Assembly: GCA_963663245.1 (NCBI GenBank)
Contig: OY760143.1
Span: forward strand, 1,116,001 to 1,180,000
Direction: 5' to 3'
DNA from: JAFGVL01 sp963663245
GTDB lineage: Bacteria; Bacteroidota; Bacteroidia; Bacteroidales; Paludibacteraceae
Length of the DNA stretch: 64,000 nt
The notes under the pieces were generated by a model. The model saw only the letters and a program-made list of their open reading frames with translations, was not told the origin of the DNA and did no database searches. Below, piece after piece: positions 58,461 to 64,000 of this stretch. The position numbers were made by a program, and so were the translations under genes. The first letter of the stretch is position 1, and each line of letters begins with the position of its first letter.

Positions 58461-60038
58461 TTAGAATTCTGAGCTGAAATGAAATTTTATTTCTGGAAAA
58501 TCTGATTGTGCCATCTGTAGAACATAGCCAGAGTCAGCAAGAAACACGTCGCGTCCTTCTTTATCTTTTGCCATGTATTGTTGTTTTCGCTTTTTGAAAT
58601 TCTCTAATTGTACTTTATCGTCACTTTCTATCCAACAAGCCTTGTGTAATGAGATAGGTTCCCATCTACAAGTTGCATTATATTCATGCTCTAAGCGATA
58701 TTGAATTACCTCAAACTGTAGTTGACCTACCGTACCTATGATTTTACGACCATTAAATTGATTAACAAATAACTGAGCGACTCCTTCGTCCATTAATTGA
58801 TTAACGCCTTTTTCTAGTTGCTTGAACTTCATAGGGTCCGCATTTTCAATATACTTAAACATTTCAGGAGAAAAACTCGGCAGGCCTTTGAAATGTAGTT
58901 CTTCACCAGCTGTTAAAGTGTCACCAATTTTAAAGGTGCCACCACTATCAGGCAATCCAATAATATCACCAGCAAATGCTTCATCAACGGTTTCCTTTTT
59001 CTGAGCCATAAAAGCAGTAGCAGTAGAAAACTTCATCATTTTATTATGGCGAATATGTTTGTAGTTAATATTTCGTTCAAATTTTCCAGAACAAATTTTT
59101 ATAAAAGCTAAACAACTTCTGTGGTTAGGGTCCATGTTGGCATGTATCTTAAATACAAAACCAGAAAATTTATTCTCTTCAGGTTTTATTTCCCGTTCAA
59201 GAGTTTCTATTGCTCGTGGACTAGGTGCAACTTGTATAAAACAATCTAACATCTCTTTTACACCAAAGTTGTTGAGGGCACTACCAAAAAACACTGGAGC
59301 TAACTTTCCTTCTAAGTATTCATTAACATTGAAGGGATTATATACACCTTCAATTAGTTCCATGTCTTCTCGCAACTGTGCTGCATCTTCTCCAATATGA
59401 TTCTCTAATTCAGGACTAGAGATGTCATTAAAAGCAATTGATTCAGTTACGGTTTGTTTGTTAGGAGTAAAGAGGTCTAATTTTTCTTCGAATATATTGA
59501 AAACACCTTTAAATCTAGGTCCTTGATTGATAGGCCAGCTTAATGGCCGTACGGCAATTTGAAGCTCAGCTTCTAGCTCATCAAGTAAGTCGAAGGCATT
59601 TACACCTTCTCTATCTAATTTATTTACAAAAATGATAACAGGCGTATTTCGCATACGACAAACTTCCATCAATTTGCGTGTTTGTGCTTCTACTCCTTTA
59701 GCTGTATCTACAACAATAATTACACTGTCTACAGCAGTTAGTGTGCGAAATGTATCTTCTGCAAAATCCTGGTGACCAGGAGTATCTAGAATGTTAATTT
59801 TTATTCCCTTGTATTCAAATCCCATTACTGAAGTAGCAACAGAGATACCACGTTGCTTTTCAATCTCCATCCAGTCAGAAGTTGCAGTCTTTTTTATCTT
59901 GTTAGATTTTACTGCTCCAGCCACATGAATAGCTCCACCAAATAATAATAATTTCTCGGTTAAGGTTGTTTTACCTGCATCGGGGTGACTGATAATAGCA
60001 AAGGTTCTTCTGCGAGAAATTTCATCTTGTAGGGCCAT
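58461..60038 (-). CDS. prfC: Peptide chain release factor 3
   Basis: A GTPase that recycles RF1/RF2 from the ribosome. 525 residues. G1 ISHPDAGKTTLTEKLLLFGGAIHVAGAVK, switch I KQRGISVATSVMGFEY, G3 ILDTPGHQDFAEDTFRTL, G4 VNKLDREG. The C-terminal block RKIIGTVGQLQFEVIQYRLEHEYNATCRWEPISLHKACWI is diagnostic for RF3 against EF-G and TypA. It has a well-spaced promoter. Confidence 0.97.
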   Translation of the reverse strand: MALQDEISRRRTFAIISHPDAGKTTLTEKLLLFGGAIHVAGAVKSNKIKKTATSDWMEIEKQRGISVATSVMGFEYKGIKINILDTPGHQDFAEDTFRTLTAVDSVIIVVDTAKGVEAQTRKLMEVCRMRNTPVIIFVNKLDREGVNAFDLLDELEAELQIAVRPLSWPINQGPRFKGVFNIFEEKLDLFTPNKQTVTESIAFNDISSPELENHIGEDAAQLREDMELIEGVYNPFNVNEYLEGKLAPVFFGSALNNFGVKEMLDCFIQVAPSPRAIETLEREIKPEENKFSGFVFKIHANMDPNHRSCLAFIKICSGKFERNINYKHIRHNKMMKFSTATAFMAQKKETVDEAFAGDIIGLPDSGGTFKIGDTLTAGEELHFKGLPSFSPEMFKYIENADPMKFKQLEKGVNQLMDEGVAQLFVNQFNGRKIIGTVGQLQFEVIQYRLEHEYNATCRWEPISLHKACWIESDDKVQLENFKKRKQQYMAKDKEGRDVFLADSGYVLQMAQSDFPEIKFHFSSEF

Positions 60039-60072
60039 AGGGGTCGAGATTCAATATTGTTTTGTTAGCGTG

Positions 60073-60103
60073 CAAAAGTACTTTATTAAAGCTTAATGTA
60101 CAA
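60073..60103 (-). promoter_or_regulatory. Promoter of prfC
   Basis: TACTTTTG (60073-60080) and TTG (60101-60103) on the minus strand, 20-nt spacer. The leader is about 30 nt. Confidence 0.65.
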
Positions 60104-60120
60104 GTGATTTCTGTTCGTAC

Positions 60121-60573
60121 TTATTCTTCTGTATTTTGCATCGCTTTTAGAAGGGTAAGTAGTTGTTGTTGAAATTTTTTCATCATTTCCATTTGCTTAT
60201 CATCAACCTCGTCGCTTCCTATTAATTTGGATGGAATACAGACTGCTTTTTCTCGCAGAGTTAAGCCTTTTTTTGTTAAATGAATATAGACTTTTCTTTC
60301 GTCTTCTTTAGATTTTAAGCGCTTAATTAACCCTGCGTTTTCCATGCGTTTTAGTAAGGGTGTTATGGTATTAGTTTTTAAGATTAATTTTTCTGCAATT
60401 GTATTTACAGAAATTTGATCAGTTTCCCATAAAACCAGTAACACCAAGTATTGTGGATAGGTAATACCTAGCTCTTCAAGATGTGGTTGATACTGCTTTG
60501 TTATCAATCTTGAGATTGCATAAAAAGGAAAACATAACTGATTGTCAAGTTTTAAAACTTCGTAATTATCCAT
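60121..60573 (-). CDS. OhrR-type MarR-family peroxide sensor
   Basis: A 150-residue repressor of the MarR fold. The N-terminal DNQLCFPFYAISRLITKQYQPHLEELGITYPQYLVLLVLWE matches OhrR, with the sensing Cys14 in DNQLCF (the equivalent of B. subtilis OhrR Cys15). The winged helix-turn-helix is NTIAEKLILKTNTITPLLKRMENAGLIKRLKSKEDERKVYIHLT. A second Cys112 (AVCIPSK) is near where two-Cys OhrR proteins carry their resolving Cys. It follows gpx by 3 bp, so it is likely repressed by itself through the palindromes at 61083-61136. Confidence 0.9.
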   Translation of the reverse strand: MDNYEVLKLDNQLCFPFYAISRLITKQYQPHLEELGITYPQYLVLLVLWETDQISVNTIAEKLILKTNTITPLLKRMENAGLIKRLKSKEDERKVYIHLTKKGLTLREKAVCIPSKLIGSDEVDDKQMEMMKKFQQQLLTLLKAMQNTEE

Positions 60574-60576
60574 ATT

Positions 60577-61062
60577 TTATTCTTTTAGCAAACTACTTAT
60601 TGCTTTTTCCATAGAAGATGGCGATTTTATAGGAGCATAGCGTTTTACAGGAATTCCATTTTTATTAATAATAAATTTTGTAAAATTCCATTTAATAGAT
60701 TTTCCAAGCAGGTTAGGTAGTGATTTTTTTAAATAGCTAAAAAGAGGATGCTCATTTTCTCCATTAACATCTATTTTTGAGAACATTGGAAAAGTAACAC
60801 CGTAATTTATTAAGCATCCTTCACTTATCTCTTTTTCTGAACCAGGCTCTTGTTTTCCAAATTGATTGCATGGAAACCCTAAGATTACTAATCCCTGTTT
60901 TTTGTATTTTTCATATAGTTTTTCGAGACCTTCATACTGTGGTGTAAAGCCGCACTTACTTGCTGTGTTAACTATAATTACTACTTTGTTTTTATAATCA
61001 CTTAGATCTATTTCTTTGCCTTGTAGACTTTTAGCTTTAAAGTTGTAAATTGTTGTATTCAT
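60577..61062 (-). CDS. Glutathione peroxidase-family peroxidase
   Basis: 161 residues from the ATG at 61062; a longer frame to 61101 would begin inside the operator. Thioredoxin-fold peroxidase with peroxidatic Cys37 in VNTASKCGFTPQYEGLE, the second family block LGFPCNQFGKQEPGS (Gln67; Cys65 extra), and KWNFTKFIINKNG with Trp and Asn of the catalytic tetrad. In bacteria such enzymes mostly use thioredoxin, and trxB is in this window. It reduces hydroperoxides in the cytoplasm. First gene of the gpx-ohrR operon. Confidence 0.93.
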   Translation of the reverse strand: MNTTIYNFKAKSLQGKEIDLSDYKNKVVIIVNTASKCGFTPQYEGLEKLYEKYKKQGLVILGFPCNQFGKQEPGSEKEISEGCLINYGVTFPMFSKIDVNGENEHPLFSYLKKSLPNLLGKSIKWNFTKFIINKNGIPVKRYAPIKSPSSMEKAISSLLKE

Positions 61063-61082
61063 AATTTGTTTTTTTAGTTTAT

Positions 61083-61100
61083 TGTGTCGTGTGCGATACA
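61083..61100. promoter_or_regulatory. Operator O2 of the peroxide module
   Basis: TGTGTCG and CGATACA (one mismatch) around TGTG. It overlaps the -7 box edge and start site of gpx. Its centre is 32 bp from that of O1, so both lie on one face of the helix. Confidence 0.65.
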
Positions 61101-61106
61101 AATATA
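61099..61106 (-). promoter_or_regulatory. -7 box of the gpx-ohrR promoter
   Basis: TATATTTG on the minus strand. The leader is about 32 nt. The -33 zone falls within the O1 palindrome. Confidence 0.6.
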
Positions 61107-61110
61107 AGGA

Positions 61111-61136
61111 AAAATATATCGCGTACGATATATTTT
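61111..61136. promoter_or_regulatory. Operator O1 of the peroxide module
   Basis: Perfect 11-bp inverted arms, AAAATATATCG (61111-61121) and its complement (61126-61136), with spacer CGTA. It covers the -33 zone of both gpx and the divergent small gene. The core TATCG-N4-CGATA is shared with O2 except one base. Confidence 0.75.
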
Positions 61137-61152
61137 ACAAGAAATCTTGTTT

Positions 61153-61160
61153 TATATTTG
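61153..61160 (+). promoter_or_regulatory. -7 box of the divergent 85-codon gene
   Basis: TATATTTG lies 17 bp before the ATG at 61178. Its -33 zone (about 61130) lies in the right arm of O1. Confidence 0.55.
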
Positions 61161-61177
61161 TAAGCAAATTATACACG

Positions 61178-61435
61178 ATGGATATAAACCCAGAAACATA
61201 CGGATTTCCTAAGCGCCAAGAGTTAGTGCCTTTAGGTTCAAATCATATAGGACTTGTAAAGCTCATTAAGAGTCGTATTATACAGAAGGATGCTAAAAAG
61301 ATAGTAGAAATGGTACAACAAATAAAAAAGGTGGACAAAAGCTTAGAGGTTTCTTTGGTATGTTCGTCTAATATTTGTTCTAAGTCATTAAGTTTATTAG
61401 AGAGAGAAGGAGTGGGGGTAATAGTTGAGAGTTAG
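61178..61435 (+). CDS. Unrecognised 85-residue protein divergent from gpx-ohrR
   Basis: From the ATG at 61178: MDINPETYGFPKRQELVPLG, then two amphipathic helices (LVKLIKSRIIQKDAKKIVEMVQQIKKVDKSL), a beta segment EVSLVCSSNICSKSLSLLEREGVGVIVES. It carries a Cys62-x4-Cys67 pair and no signal peptide. It belongs to no family I recognise. It shares operator O1 with the peroxidase-repressor operon, so it is probably induced by peroxide. The cysteine pair could be redox-active or bind metal. An upstream in-frame extension to 61082 would run through the operators and is rejected. Confidence 0.65.
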   Translation: MDINPETYGFPKRQELVPLGSNHIGLVKLIKSRIIQKDAKKIVEMVQQIKKVDKSLEVSLVCSSNICSKSLSLLEREGVGVIVES

Positions 61436-61447
61436 TGTTTTTATTTA

Positions 61448-61470
61448 GTTAAGAGAGATCTTAACCTTTT
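61448..61470. terminator. Short hairpin between convergent genes
   Basis: GTTAAGA and TCTTAAC around GAGA, followed by CCTTTT. It separates the 85-codon gene from the methyltransferase gene; a weak terminator. Confidence 0.45.
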
Positions 61471-62128
61471 AAAGACTATAGTTGTATACATGAAATTTAT
61501 TGTTGTATTCAGTCTCATATTCCCCTGTCATTTTGAATAGTCCTTTTTCTTCAATTATTTCATGATGAATTGGGTTCTTGTATATTATTTTAATGCTTCT
61601 TGGATTTTGTTTTATTGAGTGTTCAATGTTTTCAAGAACATTAATAAATACAGACTTTCCAAAAGGGTTATAGAAGTATATGTAATTGAAGTTGTCAATA
61701 TCTTTGTACTCTTGAGCATCTTTATTAACTATTGTAATATTACTTCTTTTACATTTGTTAATATTTCTTTTTGCTTGATCAAAGATTGATTTTGAATATT
61801 CAACGCCTACAATTTTTTTAAAGGGAAATTTATTCATGTAGAGAACAGCTCCTCCTTTTCCGCAACCAAAGTCAATAATTGAATCATTGCTGTTGATGCC
61901 TTGAGATTTTAAAACCTTTCCTAGGTATGAATTTCCAGAGCTTTCGTAGTGTACAGGTTCTAATTCTAATGGAATGTTTAGGTTTTCTATGGAAACTTGT
62001 TTGTAGGTTTCTATCCCAATTATTTTTTCAAATAATATGCGTGTAATTAACTCCAGTTTAAAAATGGGGTTCTTTATAAAGCTTTTAGTATAGCGATAAA
62101 TTTTTGTGGGAAGCTGTGCTTGAAACAA
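61469..62128 (-). CDS. Class I SAM-dependent methyltransferase
   Basis: A 219-residue protein with motif I SIIDFGCGKGGAVLYM (GxGxG-like, about residues 83-98), motif II KKIVGVEYSKSIFDQAKRNI and motif IV FNYIYFYNPFGKSVFINVLENI. There is no ATG upstream of motif I. TTG 62128 is the first plausible start and fits the promoter box 29 bp upstream. The substrate is unknown; the N-terminus (LPTKIYRYTKSFIKNPIF) is basic and aromatic, as in enzymes acting on membrane-associated substrates. It stands alone. Confidence 0.82.
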   Translation of the reverse strand: MFQAQLPTKIYRYTKSFIKNPIFKLELITRILFEKIIGIETYKQVSIENLNIPLELEPVHYESSGNSYLGKVLKSQGINSNDSIIDFGCGKGGAVLYMNKFPFKKIVGVEYSKSIFDQAKRNINKCKRSNITIVNKDAQEYKDIDNFNYIYFYNPFGKSVFINVLENIEHSIKQNPRSIKIIYKNPIHHEIIEEKGLFKMTGEYETEYNNKFHVYNYSL

Positions 62129-62156
62129 GATGATACGTATTGAGTAATTATATTTA

Positions 62157-62164
62157 CAAATATA
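62157..62164 (-). promoter_or_regulatory. Predicted -7 box of the methyltransferase gene
   Basis: TATATTTG on the minus strand. The predicted start is near 62152, 24 nt before the TTG start codon. Confidence 0.45.
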
Positions 62165-62239
62165 ATTATCTTTTGTGTTAAATGTTGATGTGCAAGGATT
62201 TTTAACGTATGGTAATTATAGTGCCAATATTTTAGCTAG

Positions 62240-62998
62240 TTACCTGCCATCAAGTTGTCCAAATACTCTTTTTAAAATATCATTTACACGAGCAATAGGG
62301 TTTTCCCGAATTTTCTTTTCCTCTTCAGCTACTTTTAAGAATAGCCCATCTAGTGCTTTTTGTGTAACATATGTATCTAGTTCTGTATTAACAGGAGTTA
62401 AGCTTGATGTTTTTCCTATAATACTGTTGGCTAATTTGTTGTAGCTGCTAGTTAGTGTGTTCCAAGATTGATAGGTAGATATGCCCGCAACTATTTTTTT
62501 ATCTAATGATTTTTTAATTTTAGGCTGAAATGCTTTTTGTAAGCTTTTATACGTTGCTTTCTGTAGGTAATCGGTTGCAGCATGGTCGCCAGCAGTTAAT
62601 ATGCTCCAAGCATCTGCGATGGTAATATCCTTTATGGCTTTTATGAAAATTGGTTTAGCAGCAATTGCAGCATCCTCAGCAGAACGGTTTAAGCGAAGCT
62701 CAAAATCATTCACCATCTTTTCTCCACCAGGAATTAGTTTAATATTATCTGTAATAATCGCAGCTTCTTTTGGTAAAAGAATTTTCACCATATTATCTTT
62801 TAAAAATCCATCTTGTTTATTAAGTGCTAATACGGCATTGGTAATTCCAACGCTTAACGCATTTTTAAGACCAGAAGCATTTTCTTGTTCTGTTGGTTTT
62901 GTTGTAGCTGTGTTTACAGTTTGTTCTGCTATCGTTAATAGCTCAGCACAAGAACTAAGTAGAAGTATGATAGTTAGAAAAAGAATTGTTTTTTTCAT
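62240..62998 (-). CDS. DUF4197 lipoprotein
   Basis: 252 residues from the ATG at 62998; 27 further in-frame codons lie upstream but overlap the promoter box. The lipobox LLLSSC gives the lipidated Cys17. The DUF4197 body is helical: ENASGLKNALSVGITNAVLALNKQDGFLKDNMVKILLPKEAAII, FVNDFELRLNRSAEDAAIAAKPIFIKAIKDITIADAWSIL and DTYVTQKALDGLFLKVAEEEKKIRENPIARVNDILKRVFG. Common in Bacteroidota and proteobacteria, function unknown. A single gene. Confidence 0.9.
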   Translation of the reverse strand: MKKTILFLTIILLLSSCAELLTIAEQTVNTATTKPTEQENASGLKNALSVGITNAVLALNKQDGFLKDNMVKILLPKEAAIITDNIKLIPGGEKMVNDFELRLNRSAEDAAIAAKPIFIKAIKDITIADAWSILTAGDHAATDYLQKATYKSLQKAFQPKIKKSLDKKIVAGISTYQSWNTLTSSYNKLANSIIGKTSSLTPVNTELDTYVTQKALDGLFLKVAEEEKKIRENPIARVNDILKRVFGQLDGR

Positions 62999-63020
62999 GT
63001 TAGTTGTTATTCGTGTACTG

Positions 63021-63028
63021 CAAATATA
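63021..63028 (-). promoter_or_regulatory. Predicted -7 box of the DUF4197 gene
   Basis: TATATTTG on the minus strand, 23 bp before the ATG at 62998. It supports that start. Confidence 0.5.
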
Positions 63029-63044
63029 TTGCTTTAAAGGGAAT

Positions 63045-63070
63045 AAAAAAAGGCTGGCGTATAGCCAGTT
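63045..63070 (-). terminator. Terminator of the LRR gene
   Basis: CTGGC and GCCAG around a 5-nt loop, with T7 on the minus strand, 15 bp past the stop. A short stem. Confidence 0.7.
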
Positions 63071-63084
63071 TTTAATCATTTTTC

Positions 63085-64000
63085 TTATTGAGTAAGTATT
63101 TTCTTACTGTATTTTTCTATGCTAATAATATATATACCTTTACTTGGTAGATCTATATTTAATGAATTTTTTTGATTGGTTGAGCTAAATATAAGGTTCC
63201 CATTTGTTGAATAAACAGATATTGTTCTGTTCGTTGGGCAGTTATTTAGATTAAGCTTATTGGCGAATGTTTGTATTGATATGTTTTTAAAATCGACTTC
63301 ATCTATATCTACAGCAATATCATCTGTTATATTTGTAAAGTCCTTCCATTTATCAGCTACTTGGTAAGCTGATAAGCTTCCAGTAGGTATATGTAATATA
63401 CAAGTTGCCGGATCAACATATTTAAAAACATCTACCATTGTACTTAAATCAACTGGGGTGATAGGATGAGCATATATTGATATAATGCTAGAGTCTCCAT
63501 AAAATGCATATGTGCCAATAGAACTAACCGTCTCTGGTATTTCTATGCTTGTGATGTTTGTGCAATTTGCAAATGCACCGTCTCCTATATTTGTTACACC
63601 ATAAGGTATGTTGATAGATAATAAACTGTCGCAATTGTAAAAAGCAAATGTTCCAATATTTGTTACTGTATTTGGTATGGATATCGTTTTTAAATGAGTT
63701 TGATTATAACATAATGAGTTTGGAATAGATTGCACTTTATTTCCTATCAGGAAGTTTGTCACTATAGGTTCAAATATATTATTTCCTCCTGTTGTCGCAT
63801 TTATAGCATTATAATTAATCACTTTTAAACTATCGCAATCGCTAAAAGCATTATCCCCAATATTGGTTACTGTTTCTGGTATTGTAATTAATGTTAATCC
63901 ATCACAATTATAAAAGGCCTGTCCATTAATAGTTTTAACAGAATCAGGAATAGTAATTGCTGTAAGTTCTGTCATTCCATAACATAACCTAAAGGGAATA
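63085..64000 (-). CDS. Secreted BspA-like leucine-rich repeat protein with T9SS sorting domain (5' end outside window)
   Basis: At least 305 residues. The frame continues past the internal Met at 63975 to the window edge (IPFRLCYG...), so the start is missing. Repeats of about 23 residues with the LRR_5 pattern LTAITIPDSVKTINGQAFYNCDG, LTLITIPETVTNIGDNAFSDCDS and four or five more, two of them irregular. After them LHIPTGSLSAYQVADKWKDFTNI, the usual BspA tail. The C-terminus is a type IX sorting domain: RTISVYSTNGNLIFSS... LPSKGIYIISI... KKILTQ. BspA-like proteins act in adhesion; a surface role is inferred. Confidence 0.92.
   Translation of the reverse strand, partial: IPFRLCYGMTELTAITIPDSVKTINGQAFYNCDGLTLITIPETVTNIGDNAFSDCDSLKVINYNAINATTGGNNIFEPIVTNFLIGNKVQSIPNSLCYNQTHLKTISIPNTVTNIGTFAFYNCDSLLSINIPYGVTNIGDGAFANCTNITSIEIPETVSSIGTYAFYGDSSIISIYAHPITPVDLSTMVDVFKYVDPATCILHIPTGSLSAYQVADKWKDFTNITDDIAVDIDEVDFKNISIQTFANKLNLNNCPTNRTISVYSTNGNLIFSSTNQKNSLNIDLPSKGIYIISIEKYSKKILTQ

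Noticed and set aside
63976..64000. Start of the LRR gene at Met 63975
   Set aside because: The repeat pattern continues upstream in frame to the window edge, so the true start lies outside.
1..64000. CRISPR arrays, tRNA genes, tmRNA or defence systems
   Set aside because: No regularly spaced repeats, no cloverleaf-forming segments in the intergenic regions, no tag-coding tmRNA near smpB and no defence-type genes were found by reading both strands.

Overview
The window is AT-rich DNA from a Bacteroidota bacterium, most likely a fermentative member of the Bacteroidales or a close relative. Four things support this. Many genes are preceded by the phylum-specific -7 box TAnnTTTG rather than a sigma70 -10 box. 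Two proteins end in type IX secretion sorting domains. A short primary sigma factor lacks region 1.1. Anaerobic carbon metabolism is present: pyruvate:ferredoxin oxidoreductase and a Na+-pumping methylmalonyl-CoA decarboxylase set. Most of the window is chromosomal housekeeping DNA, with one intact insertion sequence and no prophage, CRISPR array or recognisable defence island.

Layout. 1-6.4 kb: rho (3' end outside the window), an outer-membrane barrel, tilS, a nitroreductase, a YihY/BrkB membrane protein and the RNase P RNA gene, all but the nitroreductase on the minus strand. 6.6-14.2 kb: a DegP/HtrA protease, rpoD, a beta-barrel/SPOR fusion, a YhcC-like radical SAM protein, a 3'-5' exonuclease and an MltF-like lytic transglycosylase. 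14.28-15.68 kb: a complete IS3-family element. 15.7-22 kb: a TlpA-like protein without redox cysteines, a Dabb protein, an aminotransferase with a LolC/E-like permease, a small winged-helix protein, a barrel gene broken by an in-frame stop, and a nitronate monooxygenase-like oxidoreductase. 22.3-26 kb: a metal-handling cluster (two HMA proteins, a TonB-dependent receptor, a Cys-rich protein). 26-33.4 kb: a DUF3298-like lipoprotein, rsmG, a barrel, an MBL hydrolase, a degenerate HMA protein, nifJ and a YjdM-like zinc-ribbon protein. 33.4-40.6 kb: a minus-strand run with rsgA, a PEP-synthase regulator, a T9SS-secreted carboxylesterase, a VOC protein and a PL10-like pectate lyase. 40.7-46.2 kb: mce-mmdA-mmdD-mmdC-mmdB and a KAS III enzyme. 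46.4-60 kb: tandem lipocalin-like lipoproteins, a deaminase, smpB, a bifunctional nuclease, trxB, lolA, ftsK, nth, an acyltransferase, methyltransferases and prfC. 60-64 kb: an OhrR/MarR-glutathione peroxidase module with a divergent small gene, a methyltransferase, a DUF4197 lipoprotein and the 3' end of a secreted LRR protein.

How genes work together. PFOR oxidises pyruvate, and the Mce/Mmd set takes (R)-methylmalonyl-CoA to propionyl-CoA while pumping Na+, consistent with propionate-forming fermentation. LolA and the LolC/E-like permease belong to lipoprotein export. DegP, the SPOR barrel and the lytic transglycosylase are envelope maintenance. The peroxidase module has two inverted repeats placed over both divergent promoters. 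The metal cluster couples outer-membrane uptake to periplasmic Cys-rich carriers.

The RNase P RNA 5' end, fixed by its P1 helix, lies 5-6 nt downstream of a TAnnTTTG box. That gives an internal ruler for start sites and suggests that two genes here make essentially leaderless transcripts.
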